DNA of 64,000 nt from Ophiostoma sp. CBS 140.51 (Eukaryota; Ascomycota; Sordariomycetes; Ophiostomatales; Ophiostomataceae): assembly GCA_029298735.1 (NCBI GenBank), contig JANSLP010000012.1:62001-126000 (forward strand), given 5' to 3'. The notes under the pieces were generated by a model, which saw nothing but the letters and a program-made list of their open reading frames with translations, was not told where the DNA came from and ran no database searches. This document shows positions 1-14,500 of this stretch, piece after piece. Both the position numbers and the translations under genes were made by a program. Numbering within the stretch: the stretch's first letter is position 1; each line of letters starts with the position of its first letter.

Positions 1-3000
1 TTTCCCGATTTTGAATATTCATACGCCGTAGTCTGTTTGTCCTTTGCACCTTCCTTCTCTTTCTTCCTCTTGCCGTCCCGCAACGGCCCGGCAACCTCAA
101 AGAGAAAGCAGCAGAAAACGGAAAACAGAAAACAGACAAACACAAACATGCCTTCTTTGGCTCGGGGTGGCCCATCAGACGAAAGAGGACTGTCTGTCAA
201 AAACAACACATGCAGCTTGCCCGTTTTGTCGACTGTGCCTCCGTAGTTTCTAGCACGGTCGACAACGATCCGTGAGAGCAAAAACACAAAAACCCGGATC
301 AGGACATCTCTTGACTTAACTCATACGCTTGTTCGGATTCTTGGTTCCTGTTGTTTGTGGCTGCTGCACAATAAAAACAAGGATACATCTCCACTCCAAT
401 CCCGTCCAGGGCTCACCCATGGTGCATATCCCGTGTCCCGTGTCTGTCCCGTGTGCCCCGCGCACCCTGTGTTTTCCATGTTCCGTGGGTTCGCCAGCGC
501 CGGGACACGGGGTACGTCGCACTTCCGTATTTCAGGTTTGCAGAAAGACCGTTGTGCTCTGGCCTCTTTTTAATTTACTTGTCCTCCCGAGAATAGCAAA
601 TGAAGACGCCCAATTTGCACTTTGGCACTTGACAGGATCCCTTTCGGTGAGAAGGCTGTCTGTTCGTAGGGAGACATTCGACTCCTCACCAGTTCAAATG
701 TCCAACTGGCTGTTTGGCTCATCAGTTCGTCTGTGCTCTGTGTGATTATAACTCAAGGGGGATTAATAGAACCATCAAAGTCTTTCCAGTCCTTCTTCCA
801 TTCGCGATTCTGACTCGTAGTTTCTCCTTCCTCTTCCTTTGTTTCTTTTCTTGGGTGCACACTGCCATTTGCGCGTCCAGAACATCACCAGGGCAGGGGT
901 GTTAAATGGAAACGTCTGGGCTGTTTGTTTCTGTCTCCGTTGCCCTGTCTCTCCGTGCAACGATGCCCGTTGCACCCAGCAGCTGGAACATGGTAGAAGG
1001 CCATTTTTCTGTGTTTGTCTCTCCTCCAAACGCAATCGACTTGTTGGTGTTGCCACTACTTGGTGGCCTTTCACAGTATCCCGATGGGATGTCTCAATCA
1101 CGGGGAGGCCCAGTTGGCCCCAAACTGCGACCTCGCCTTTGTGCAATGATGTGCAGTGAACGTACTGGCCATTGACAGAGATGGCCATTGATTGCGAACA
1201 TGGCCGATCGTGTTTGCCATTGTGTCCGTCATGCGTTGCCTTTGCTTGCATAGTCGGCGCAGATAAGGCCAGACCAGGCCTCGCCTGTGTGTCGTCACAT
1301 CCATCTCGCCAATTTTCACGAGAAGCACGCGAACCGAAAAGGTGAAGCAAAGAAGGAGTCTCCTTTCCACCTTTGTAAACACGGCTGGCTGTATGTGTGC
1401 ATTGCACGTCGTAGTATGGGCCGGCGTGGCCAGGTCTTGTCTGGCCTGGCCTCTGTTTGTGTTTGACTTTCAAACGAGCCGTATCAGAGGTTGAGAGTGC
1501 ACGTCAAAAGTCAAATGGGACAGGGTCTCGTGCGCTGGCAGCACCCACAACCAATCGCCCGTTTCTGCACAACACTGTCATGTAGTATAGTGAGGTCTCT
1601 GTACTCCATACTGAGCAATTTGTGTTTGTTCTTTCTGGTTTTGGCTGGCCTGCCAGCCAGGCCAAGCCCACAGGCCGCCCCTAAAGCCTGGTCTGTGCCG
1701 GGCTGTTCTGGTCGTGGCCAACCAGGACGATTTAAAGGCATTGCATCGTAGTTTTGGTAAAACGAGGTCGCTTGACCTGGTCTCGTTCGTTCCAGCTGAT
1801 GGATTGTGTAAACATGCCGGACCTAGACGGCATATGCGTTCTTCTTTTCGATTGCATAAGTGTCTCTTTTGAGAAGTCGCAAGAAGACAAAGAGGTTGTA
1901 AGTCGAGAGGCGAGCGATACAGAGCGGACAGGGGTGTCGTTCAGCGGGGTCGCCTCCCACGACAGCTCGCCAGCCCATGAACGGGTCCAGGAGGTCAGAG
2001 GCCTGCCTGACTAGGGCTGCATCTGGTGGTTCATTGGCTGCTTGCCATAGACGTCGAGTTTCAACGCGAACAGGTAAATCTGACGAGAGAGGGGAACCTC
2101 GAAGGGGGCTGGTTGACGAACTGCGTTTCTCGACGTCCCCTCTTCTCTTCTCTTCTCTCACCTCTCACGAGCCAATTTGGCAGTCTCGTCATGGTGGCGA
2201 TGATGATTGAGCCCCTCTCCAGAGCCAGGATTTTTGGCGTTTTGGCATTTGGCTGCTCAAAGCTCTTTCTCGGTTCAAGAGGCCGGCAAAAGATAATACA
2301 AGAAAGTGCGGAGATAGTTCGACTTTAAGAGAGCAAGCAGGATCATCAGCAGAAACGCCCGCCTGTTTCCGCTTTCTGCAGCATCAGCAGCCGCTCGCGG
2401 TCAGCCGACAGGAAGAAGAACATGGGTGAGGAGGCTGAGGAGGGGAAACAGGACAAAACAGGAGGAGGAAGAGGGCGACGATGCAAGGGAGGAAGCACGG
2501 CGAGGCCACAGGAAGACTCGGCTCGACATCATCTCCAACCACTTCCTGTCTTACCGCCTCTCCTCGGCATGCCGGGCTATCCTGCTACTTTGGCGTTTTG
2601 CAGAATGTCGGAGCTTTGCCTGCGTCCCGCTGGATCGGGATAGGATGCGATTCTGCCTGGCGTGTTTGTCGTGTTTGTCGAGTTTTGTCATGCATCTCGT
2701 GTTTGCCGCGTTTTCTTTAACTCTTTTTGTCGTGTGCGCGACGCGCGATATTTTTTGTTTTTCTCTTTATGTGCGTCCCTTTCTGTTCGATCGGTTGCTT
2801 TCAGCTGCCTTGGGATCCGGAGCCATGTCCCCAAACTGTGAAAGCGGCACGCTCGTCTTGCATATCCTGCCGCATGTTTCCAGGCTTTCTCAATGTTTTC
2901 CATGCACCCGTCTCTTGTTTCTTTTCTCCTTCACTTCTCTGTTTGTGGGATTGTCCGCAGCAGCGGCATGCACGAATGCACGAGCCTGGTAAAGCCTAGA

Positions 3001-6000
3001 ATAGGAGGGGAGACGAGGAGAAACGAAGATAGACGAGGGGCCTTTGGAGAGTCTCCGTAACAGCATAAGTTTGGTCGTTGTCTCCGGCGATGATACCTTG
3101 ATGAATGCTGGGCCACCATTTTTCGTTTGCGATCTGATGCGTCTCGTTTGGTCCTTTTGCTCGGGATTCTTGGTATTTTTGGAGGACTTATTCTGTTTAC
3201 CGAGATGCAAGAGCTTGTTGTGCGGTGCATGTGCATATTCTCTCACGTCATGGACACAGCTGAGAAAGCGCTCCTATTGCCTGTATGGGCAGGAGCTCCC
3301 CTCGGCGACCCCTTGTTCTTGCCAATCCAAGAGTCCGATACGTGCATCGCGCTTTCCTCTCCCAGCCTCCTTCTTTTCTGTTGCTTCGTTTGTTCTTTTG
3401 GAGGGTCGGCGCTTCTATCTTTCGGTGTTGTTCTTTATTCGTTCCTTCCTCGCCTGGCGCCTGTTATCAATCGGAGTGTAATATGCAATTTTGCCAGCGC
3501 ATCAAGGTGGGAAGGTGCAAGCAGCAATCCTTGTAGGGGGTGTTTGGTGTAAGTGGAAGTGTTAGTGGTATTAGTGGCAAGTAAAAATAGGAGTCACAGA
3601 GCATTGCACGTATGAATTGTTATTTGATAGCGTGGGCAGAAACCATTGGTTGACAGAACACAACGAGCATTTTCAAATCGGCATTTTTAATGTTCTCTGG
3701 GTGCTCAGTTGTTGTTGCCCTGGCCCGACGTGCCGCTCCTTCCCTGTTCACACCATCTTCTTTAAGAAGTGGAAGGGTCAAAGAGGCAAGACTTTTAAGA
3801 CGATGTCCCCTATTCCCTGATGCAATAGTAGACGCTTTTATTAGCATCGCACGCCAGCTTAGCACTGTTCAACAATGCCGTGTAGCGAGACTTACGATTA
3901 CCATCCGCCCACGCGTGGCTTCAATAGACCCGGCGCACCGTCTGCCTCTTCGTATCGGTGCAATCAGGAAGAATGACCATGTGGTTTTGCCGCTGAGGAG
4001 CGGATGGCTAAAGTAAAATATTGGGGCTTAACAACATCTTTAACGACAGGCCTCGACAGGGAGTGTAAGTGCTAATGTCTCCTTCGTCCACAGTATCTTA
4101 CCAGTACGGCAAGAGTCCAGGACCAGGCGATGCCGGCTCCATTACTATATCACGAATACATTGGCGGATGGGGGGCGCTTGTCGTTGAACGGTGAGAGGT
4201 TCGGTTGAAGTCATATATGCAGGACGTTCATCATATGAGCAACAGCATCGCCAAAACAGCACCTCCAAAAACCAAACGCATGAACAGATATAGATCGAAG
4301 ACGGCTTCAATGCGTTTCCATTGCAACACGACTCGGTTTGGGTAAAGTGCCTAAGAACAAGACGAACGATACGAGAATATAGTAAAAAAGAAAGACGTTT
4401 TCCAGGGAAAGTATCGGACCATGTATGTTTGTTGATTCTTTTCCTGGTTTTTTCAGCCGACTGCTCCTCACTAATGTGGCACCGGGTATATGCATACTTT
4501 CTCGTCGTTCCAAGTAAAGTTTAAAAAAATAGAGGCATCGACATGAAGATAACAAGAAGGCTAGGACGGCAAAAGACAGGCGAGTGCGTTACTGGATTTG
4601 CCTTCCTTCTGCGGGTGAGAAAATAGTTTCGCATACCCCAAGCTTTCTCTGTGAGGATGCAACACGGAGATGCTGCATCCTACTTCGTATGTACTGAACT
4701 TCCCGTACGAGAGGCTCAAATAGGCAAAAGGGCCAAAAATTCAAGAAAGCAGCAAATCGAACAGCTTGGCTTCAGTTTCTGCGGCAGTCTTGCTGCCGAC
4801 TCGATGACTAGTGGACGGCTGCTTTAGGGAAGGGGAGGAAGCAAACAGGTCTTTGAAACGACAAGACAGTGGCGCTGCAAAAAGGGGTGACAAGTTGGAG
4901 AGCCTGACTGACATGTGATGGCTCTGATTACTTCGTGGATACTTCGTAAAACATATATTGTAGGCGAGACTGACAAGCCTTAATGCCGGAAATTCAACTG
5001 TCCACAGCCACTGTAGTGTATCAAAGGCTGTTAGCGCTGGCAGACAGCCCTGAAAACGAGATCGTTCGGACGGAATTGCCTCGTTCTGCACTGTTTTCGT
5101 ATCTTTGAGCACGAAGGAATATGCTGCAGTTGTTGGTGTTGTCTTCTCAGTTTGTGTGAACTCAAGCGCCCAGCCTCTGGCCTGAAGTTGGTGGCACTTC
5201 AAGCCAGTTACATGGGGAGACAGAACTGGTATATTGTAGCGTTGCATCATGGCGCTCAAAATTTATTGATTTGAGTTGTTGGTCCAGATTTCTTTCGGCA
5301 AAGATTCTTTGTGTCGATGCAGCTAAGATTGAGAAGAAGGAAAACCAGAACAAATCGTCGAGAAAATCGAAGAAGTGCACATATTGCTGAAGCTTGTGTT
5401 GATATCGTTTGCCGACTGTCTATGCCACTTGATAGGGGAAATCACGGCTTCACAGTGGCCGCAGAGGCGGTGAAGGCCCGGCTGCAGCCTCAGATGCAAT
5501 TGCAGCTGTTATTGCTTCTGAACCAGCCATGTAGCGGCAGTGTCGTATTGTCAAGCATCGTTAATGCACATCATCGCTCTGCGTGCTTAAAATTCGTGAC
5601 ACTGCGTGCCTTTATGCGAATCCCGTATTGACCTACTTTCCATCCTAAACTATGATGCAATCTTGCTTGTTTCTGTTCAGCTGAACGATTGCCAGAAATG
5701 GACAAGATAAAACAAGCAAACTCACAATAAATTATGGCCAATCGACTGCAACGCAAGTCTCAAGATACTCAGATCTCTCATCGTACACAATAGGGGGCTG
5801 TCTCGGCTGTTGCTGCACGTCTGGCGTCCGCCGTGCTCATCCGTCTTTTACGTGCAGATGTCGGCCTTTCTCTTTTTGCCCTGCATCGTCTCCTGTCTTC
5901 CTTTCGTCCCTCGAAACTCTGCAAGTAAGACGATGAGGTTATCCCCTCACTCAAACTCATCTCCCCCTATTATTCCTCTCCGCCTTACCTTTGGACGCTG

Positions 6001-8500
6001 TCTATTTTCTACATCCCGCCTGCCTCTCGTCCTTTGCAACATGTCTGAGACATGTACAACGTCCCCAAGGATGCGCACAGTATGACGGGCATACAAGAAC
6101 TGCCTCGCAGCCTCTCAAATCTCTCACCAATTTTCCTTGCAGACAACTCCTGACAACTGCAGGTCAGCGTGGGATATGGCGACAAACTCTCCCTGTATCT
6201 CAGGCTTTCTGTCTCATAAACGCCCAAGCACACTAATCTTAAATATTGAGCCGCAGCGAGGTCGTTCCCGCTGTCCTCCTGTGGTCCATCGCCCGACGTC
6301 CTTTGTACTCTCATCATTTCGCCTCCGGACTGTTCTTCTTCTAATATAACTTGCAGATGGGCGTGAGAGTGTGACAGTGATGAAAACCAAAAAAGCGTGC
6401 TTTGCAGGGCACCGTTGCAATCTTGTCGCGTGGGACAAAGCACGCAAACTTTGCACATCCAAAACCCCAGTATCCCAGCAGACACGCACAGTATGTCCTT
6501 CTATGCACAGTATTTTTCTCTTGCATGCGGTCTTTTTCCTCTCATCCAATTTCAAGAAGCGTTTGCTGGCCAATCAGACGTCCCGGACACGTGAAAACGC
6601 AGAGCGCGTTGGAAAAAATAGACGTCGCTCCTCTCCACCCTGTTGGAGCCCCATCATACGCATGCAGGGCCAGGGTTCGTCGTGTTCTCTTCTTTATTTT
6701 CCGTGCGACTTCCTTCCTCGCTGCACTTTCTAGTGCTGCAGCTACTCCGTTAGTACTCAGCTGGCCTGGCTCCGCATATTCGGTCATGGATTCTTGTGAG
6801 CGATGGCGCCCGATGGAGCTGTGAGCATGGCCCTCTCAGGGCATTTTCTCGATTTGTCGCCCAATCCTGCAACTGCGGAATACCTGTCATAGCAAAGGGT
6901 TGACAAGCATCTTCCCAGCCTCTTCGTTTCCCGCGGTCTCTTTTCGTAGCCTTTTTTCACCTACCTGCCTTTTGACGTTGCATCGCGTCGAAGCCGGTCA
7001 GAGCGCTTCGGAAGACCAGGAAGCCGGAATGATGAAGTGGAGGAAAGTTCTTCTTTGTGCCTTTCGTGTTCCTCTGACTTGCATTTTGTGATACAGATGC
7101 ACGCCGTTCTTTGGTGCAAGCACATTGACAGACGCGGTATGCAGTCGGTCCGCATCCAGCATCGGAAGACGCCGTGTTGCCCGGGTCTGCGATCGGACAG
7201 CTGGAGAAGTTTCGATTAGATTTCTGGCAGATTTTCAACATGATCTTCGTTCTGCCTGCCCGACGAAGGAGGCCAAAAGAACCCAAGCGAGGCGAGGCTA
7301 CACCAGAATGGGAAAGAGAGCAAGAGCCTCCTGGGGGCTTTAAGCCTGTATGGACCTATATCTCGGGGCACTCGTAAAAATTTTGACACCCTGTAAATTG
7401 CTTATGACAAGGAGATAAAAAAGAAAAGGTCTCCGGTAGCTTTGGGAAGGGATCGTCGCCTTGGTCCGCGATCGAGCATCTGTGTTTCGGTGCATTTCAG
7501 GGTGCTTGATAATGACAGGGCAGCACTGTATTTTCTTGGTCTGGCCGAATACGCGGTTCCTGTCCCTTTCTGGCGTAGATACGGGAACGCATCGATATTG
7601 TGGCGGAGGCTTTTTCGACATGGAGTTTTGGTAGGAGGACTTGGTTGTTTGGCTATTTGGGTATTTGGGCCGAGTTTTTGGCCTGGCGAGCCTGGGTTGT
7701 CTGGGCCCTGGTCCTGTTAGAGTGCTTTTGCTTGCAGGGGGAAGGAGAGATGGAGACATTACGTCGTGCTGGAGCCATTGCTCCTTCCCACATTGGCGAT
7801 ACGTGATCTAACCTTCTGCAAGGCTCTAGCGCAGCCGTTCATTGGCAGAGATGCCAAAAGACGGGAAACGCGTTTTGGGATGCGCGTTTGCGGGAAGCGG
7901 GACCCACTTATGTAGAAGACACGTTCATTGGCTCCATAGGTTAAAAAGCTCGAGAGGAAATGTGCACACCCCCTTGCTCTTTCCCCTTTTGGGACATTAG
8001 TGGACTCTAAATGGACTGGGGTAATATGGACCAATAATATAGGCAGGAACTGACGGGGAAAGAGGAAGGAGCAAGAGCACAAGCCGAAAATACCTGCAAA
8101 GCCCAGCAAACAACTTGGAAAAAGGAAGGTGTTTTTACATCTCAAAAGTTTGCTCAGTCGAAGCGAACACAGGTGACGGCGAACAAAAAGAGAAGACAAA
8201 GCAAAGAGACCTGCAATAGAGCAGCAGCGGTAAGACACAAAAGAGCCGGAGTCTGCCAGATTGGGGGCGGTAGCAGATGAAGGCAATATCTGTAGCTGTA
8301 AGAGGGAAGGAGCGAGTGGACAACGTATTGAGTAGTGATAGGAAGGAGCACGCCGATGAGGGGCAATTCAATTCTGTGTACAAAAAGCAAGGAAGGAGAC
8401 GGAAGGCTGTGGAGCAATTGTCCCATGTCGGCGAGGCAGCCGAGGGAAGGTGAGATGCAGTTTCCTGCTTTTCTTCAATTGACTCTGCTCACATATTTTT
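1..8500. other. Gene-poor interval, first part of the 22.5 kb stretch upstream of the cyclin gene
   Basis: No open frame here shows a recognisable domain, the C/G-ending codon bias of the real genes in this window, or a convincing exon chain. The longest open frames are 232 codons (775-1473, minus), 188 codons (2426-2992, plus), 172 codons (4741-5259, minus) and 175 codons (7759-8286, minus). All use mixed codons and have ordinary unbiased composition. The DNA is near 50% GC with many short CT/GA tracts, for example around 2140-2165, and small palindromes such as GGCTGGCCTGCCAGCC at 1643-1658. No tRNA with both internal promoter boxes and no rRNA was found by eye. A lncRNA or an orphan gene with several introns cannot be excluded. 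Confidence 0.6.
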
Positions 8501-11500
8501 CAGCCTTAACACACCTCAGCAACTCTTGTCCCAAAACAGCCTAGACCAGCTCCCGCCGTTCATTTCCATTAAAACCCTCGACCACCATCGAAAGCCCACC
8601 GACCACACTCTTTTTGCAACAGTGCTGTTATTTTGGTGGGATGCTCGTGTATTTTTACACAGCCAGTGCCCAGCAAACAGGGAAGCTGCCAGGCTGCTCG
8701 AAACTAGCTCCTTGCTCGACTGCGCTCCAGTTTTCGATTGGACTTCCATTTGCTTCCCATTTGGCTGTCCTTGTTCGGTCGTTTGACGAGGACCTCCTTC
8801 CATGCAGCTCAGAAAGAGGGGGAAAGCAACCCCCAAGACCGAGCCCACACACACGTTGTCACCCTCCCAAGGACCAACCAGGCCTTGTAATCCCCCGGAA
8901 TGTGCAGATAGGACGAGTACGAAGTACGGAATATGGAAGACCTGACAAGACTGGATACAGCACGAAGGAGAGGCGGAGGAGGGAGTCGTTGCAGGCGGCA
9001 AGAGAACCCGTCCCTCGCCTAGCCATGCCTGATGCTGTTGGTAAGACTTTGATAAAATTAATTGAGGGGAGAGGGGGAACGGAGTAACGAGAAAGACATT
9101 AAGATGCTTGTCTGAACGGCTTGCTCAAGATACGGTTCGTCGTGTAACGGTTAGAAATCCTCCTGCACCATATCCTACGAAGCAATTCTAGAAAGGACTG
9201 AAGATAACTGAAAGAACCGACAGGGACAAAAAGACACGACAATCTTCAAATTCGTAAGATGCAGGCGCGAGAGGCCAGGAACCAATCAAAATGCAAAGAC
9301 GCGAGAACTGCACGTCCTTTCCCGCCTCCCGGGCCTGCTAAAAGCACGCGAGCTCGACGTCGTATCTTGTCAGCTCAACATGTGTGGTCCTTTTTCCTCT
9401 TCCCCTCTCCTTGAACGCCCGATTTGCCCATAGCTCTGCCACCTCCCAATATGTCTCCAGCAAGAGGCTAGCCGTGTGGTTGTTAGGCTTTAGCTTGCTA
9501 GATAGTCGTGTCTGCAATGTGCTGTATCTTTCCTTGGCCAAGCCTGAGGCGCTGGGCTCAGTCTGATCCCATTGCCTCAGCGCCCCTCCTCCTGCGCTAT
9601 CACGGCATTTCCGACCCAAGCTATGCTGCAACGAGCGACGCCGAGGAGGCCTTTTCTCCTTCTCGTGTCGAGTCCGTTTCCCGGTTTGTCGTTACCAATT
9701 TTGCTGCCCATCCCTTGCGTTGGCCTAGCTGGGAACCGTTCCATAAACGACGACTGTTGAGGCTGTCCATCGTTCAATAAACGAAGCATTTCATCATACT
9801 GCAGGGTCGCACTGGAACCACAGCTGGAACTGGAACAGATGAAAAGGGGCCGTCAACCGTTTAACTCAGTGGCGGGTTGCAACTACCTCATGCCGATGCC
9901 GAGGGGAAAGGGAATGGCAACAGTCGACGTGAGAGAGATGCCTTTTGTAAAAATAACGTGAGCATGAATGCCTTGTCCATTGGCCTCGTGAGAGTATCTC
10001 GCTTGCAATTCCGGTCCTCTTCCCTATTCCTAGATCGAGAGTCATCGGTGGCTGTCCGTGATCATCAGTGGGCCTTTTGTCGTAGGTTGCGTCTGCCCTA
10101 TCTCTTTCCGACATCCTTCCTGCTGTTGAACTGGTCCTCGTGCTCCAGGTCCGGCTGGCCCAGGCGCAAGCCACCCCGCCTTGTCTGACCTCCTGGTAAG
10201 ATTGCGCAAAACCAACGACTCCTCTCCTCCACACCTCCAACGACATTCATTGAAAAAAAGACCAAAAAAAACCTGCCTCGCCCGTCTCATCCTCTCATCG
10301 ACGCGTGGGGAGACTCGAAACTCGAATCTTGACTGGCTCGCTCATGTTTTCCGCCTTTGGGTAGCTCTGGGTAGCTCTCTCTGTGCTTAGTAGCTTACCT
10401 GTTAGTTAGACATCCTTCGACATCAATCAACAAAGATCGTCCTGTTCGGCCTGGGCCCTGCCTGACCAGCGCTGGCCGTTTCGTCTTCACTCTAGTATTT
10501 TCCCGCCTTGTGGCTGTGGCTCAGAGCATGGCCTGTGAGTCTGTGCTGTCTCTGTGAAAGGCGGCTTGGCCTATGGCTTTTTACATGGGTATTTCTTCGA
10601 GCAAACCAAGCCAGCCTTCAGAAAGAGGCTGCGCCCAGACGGCAACACCACAAACGGGCTAAAGCACGAGATCGGTGTTTTAAGATGTTCATCGAGGAGC
10701 TCATCGACCGCGTTCTGTGCGGGGTTTCTTTCTTCTGTATTTGCTGGACTCGCGATAAATGGCTGGATATGACTTGATAAAAGTTCGGCTGATAGGGGAG
10801 CTTGGACCGTTTGTTGCCACGAGCAAACGGCCACTGTCTGAAGCTTCGCTCGATGAGGTGAAGAGGGACGTTTCTTTGCCCCTGGGTTTGAGCTCGTTCT
10901 TGCCTTGTCAGGACATCTCAAACAAAACGAGTTTTCATGAGCTTGACTTGTATTGAAGGAAGGATCGATGGGGTCGCAAGGAATACATCTCCTTTCACAC
11001 TCTCTGCATCGCTTTTCCCTCCTTCTCAATGCAGCACCTTGCTCGAGCAAGCCCCAGTTCTTTCCTTCTTTTTCCTATCGTTCCTTGCTTTTCCATTTAT
11101 CACCAACTTCAATCCCCACTCTTTTTACTGCTCAATTTGTTCTCCTCTTAGATTCCTTCGCAGCCTGACGACCCTCTCATCATACCTTGGCTTGACGACG
11201 ACTACAAGCAGTCATCACGCAACAACGCCAACAAAAGATGTACACTTCCGAGTAGCATTATTCTCCGTATTCTCCGCCCAGCCTGTTTTAGCCTGCTGTT
11301 GCTGCCCTGCCTCGGCCGCTTGTTAGTATCGGTTCCGGTTTTAATGGCGATCCGCACGCGCCGTCGCCTTCCCCTCCCTCTCTACCGCCAGTCGGTTTGT
11401 CTTGATTGTGCATCGAATCGGGAGCCGCGTACCCAGAAAGCTGGGCGCACCACACCAACAAACCACACCGATCTTTGTTAAAAGACGCGCGCAACAAAAG

Positions 11501-14500
11501 TCGCGTGCCCTGGATTCAGAAGACGCGATGATGACCGAGGTGACCTGTTTTACCCAAGTATGGTGTTTTTATTTTTCAGGGTCGTCCACTTGTATCACTT
11601 GAAGCGGCGATCTCACAGATCTTACAATTGTTTACTGCTCTCAGCATTGTTTACAAGTTCAGCTTGTTTGCAGCTAAACTTCGACATGCGGCCATCTTGA
11701 GCGGCCTCATTTACACAATACAACGCCGCGCGAGTTGCCCATCATCGATGGTCGGTAATTTACTTGCATGCATTGTTTTCTTCGAGTACCGGAGCCTCCG
11801 CCAGGCCGCGGTCTGGTCGACGGCGGCCTGCGTCTTTGTCGACGGAGAGGGGAAAAGTATGACGATGACTTGCATACAAAGCATTTAAAGACAACGACGA
11901 CAAAGCAGACAAGGTGGAGCAGTGGCCGCTGAAGGACAAAACGGGAAGAAGGGGAATATCCCAAAAGGGACAGCATCGTGATCTGTGGCGCGGCCATGCC
12001 AGTGACCCTCCCTCCAGGAAGCCGACAGGACGGAGCATCCTAACTCTGTCTGGGCTGTTGCGTTGCTGTATTGTTGCGTTGTTTGCCGTGGGCGCGTCCA
12101 AGTAAAGTGGTTTTTGGGCCAAAGCGTAATAACCACTTAACGCGTGAGATGACTGGAGAGGAGAAAAGCAACGACTTGAACTTTGGCTGCCCAGACGAGG
12201 CACGTCGTAAAAGATGTGCCCCGGCCCAGTTTTTATGGAGAAAGCATATTTTTAAGCACGTTACGCCGATGCTCATCATTGTGCTTACGAAGGTCGCATT
12301 TGTGTGGACACAAGCAGGAAGAGCAGCCTCTTGGATCGTCAACCTGCAAGTCAGCCTATGAGTACCCTATTTGTTAGGTTGACAAAAATAGGAGACTCAA
12401 TCAGACGTGCTGCCTGTGGTCCAATCACCAGCCGAGACATGCCACCTGCTAATACGGTACGGTGCAAGATCCAGGGGAAGGGTAAGAAAACACAACAGAA
12501 GGAACAGAAAATCCAACGTTTGGGTGTTTGTAGATGGTGATCGACTGGCGGATTTGCTCTGTGTGATGGACAGAGGACAGTCAATCCTCGCTTACTGGGC
12601 GTTGTAACGGAGGGCGTTGAGACTTTTTAGGGGCACGTTAAGGGCCCTTCGGGTCCCTTCTGTGGCCTATCTTAAGGCGGCCGGGTGCGGCCCAGTTGCC
12701 GGTGTGGACATACTGGGAACTGTCTTGCTGTAGCGAGTGATGTGCAGTGCTTGGGTCTTGGCCTGTAGGGGCCTTTTCCTGGGTGGCCTTTCGGTGGTCT
12801 TCTTTGCGTATCCTCTCTGCCGGTCACTGTCTCAGTGCTTGCTTTTCTCATGACAATGCCTAGAAATGGCAACGAGAGTCGCTGTCTTCTCCCCAAATTT
12901 ATCAATACACATGGGGGGAAGAGTGGGTTCCTTTGGGACTGTTTCAAATAGACCAGTTTGTTTGTCTCACGACCACCCAATGTCTTAGACTCTACTTTGT
13001 GTGCTGGTGTTTGAATGGAGAAAAAGGCACTGTGTTGTCTTGTCTCGGCGTGGGAGGACGTGTAAGTGGATTTGTCAATGCCGATCTTGAAGGTCTTCGT
13101 TCTCTTTTCTTCTTTTGGGAAGACAGAGGGGAGTATCATCTTTAACGGGATTCTATTCATTCGCTACGCGTGTTGTTGTTTTACGTGTATCTTTTGTTGG
13201 CTTTGTCGTGATGCCATTCGACCGTATTGACGGACAAACGAGAGAGAGAAGAACAGAGACAACAACAAACAGTGATGCTGTATTACTCCTTCGTACTCCG
13301 TATCTTACATCTGCCCGGTTCGCGATGTTTGTCTGAACGCCTCATTCTGTCTCGGAGACCGGGGAATCCTGCAAACAGGGGAAAATATTACGAAGAAGAG
13401 TGTCAAAGGGACCTAGAAGCGGGCATGGGCGTGCAGTGTAAATTACTCGCCTCGCGCGTTTGTTTGTGCATCCTATCCGTGGAGCATCCTTTTGCCTCCT
13501 TTTGCCTCCATTTGCCTCCATTTAATGCCTGCGTTTCTCGGTGATTTTTGAGTCAGTGGAGATGGCGATGAGGAGCTGCAGGACGTAAGAGAAAAGTTGA
13601 GACGAAAAGCATTGAAGCAAAACCTGCGGAGTCCAAATGTATGGAGCATTTGTTAGGAGACGTCCAACCAGAGCCCAATCATCAGTCCCAGTACGGAGGA
13701 ATATGGCCCATTTCTTCTAATACTTTGCAGCAAGGGATGGACGACACGAGAAAATTTTTTGCAGTCTCGTCTCCATTAATGGAGCTCCAGGGGCCCACGG
13801 AGACACTCTGGGGCACATTGCCACGACAAGAAACAGCCATACAGAGGCCGTCGTCAACTTCAGAATAGAAAAGGGAGTGTAAAGGGCTTGCGGCTGTGAC
13901 GGGGGATAAAAGAGGCTAGAAATCTACCAAACAGCCGGGAGAGACAGTCGGTAGGGAGCAAAAGCTGAGAGGGAGGAAAGAAAAGACACAGGCGAACATG
14001 GGCATCAAAGGAGGCCGAAAGTAAACAGAGACAACGGTCCTTGCGTCCTTTTGTCTTGTCTCATTGCTTTTCCTTGAAGTTCTCCCAACACGTTGCTCCT
14101 TTCAGCCTGTCTCTTGTCATTCGATATTTCTGGCCGGCGATGCCTCGTTGGTGCTCAAGGATCGTTGCCTCGACACTCAGCGCCTTGTTACAGGGGTCCT
14201 TGGGCTATTGGGGGCGTCTGTGGAGAAGCTGAGGAAGTGGTGACGACAAAACAGACAGAAAAAAGAAAGCACCACAGGTCAAGCAAATAGCCGCTCCAGT
14301 GTATTTTTATGGGGCCGCGCTGGAGCTGCCTTGGCCTGACCTCGCCGGTTGTTCTCTTCTCTTTTTATTTGATTTTCTCCACACGGATTCCAAGAGAGAA
14401 ACACAAGCCGTAATTCCACGTCCACAAATTAGACGCCTAGACGCAGATAGTTGACCTATCTCATACATACTCATGTCTACGGAGTACATCTCTGGACTCT

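Noticed and set aside
9133..9180. tRNA-like segment GTGTAACGGTTAG
   Set aside because: It resembles a D-arm, but no B box, anticodon arm or acceptor pairing follows.
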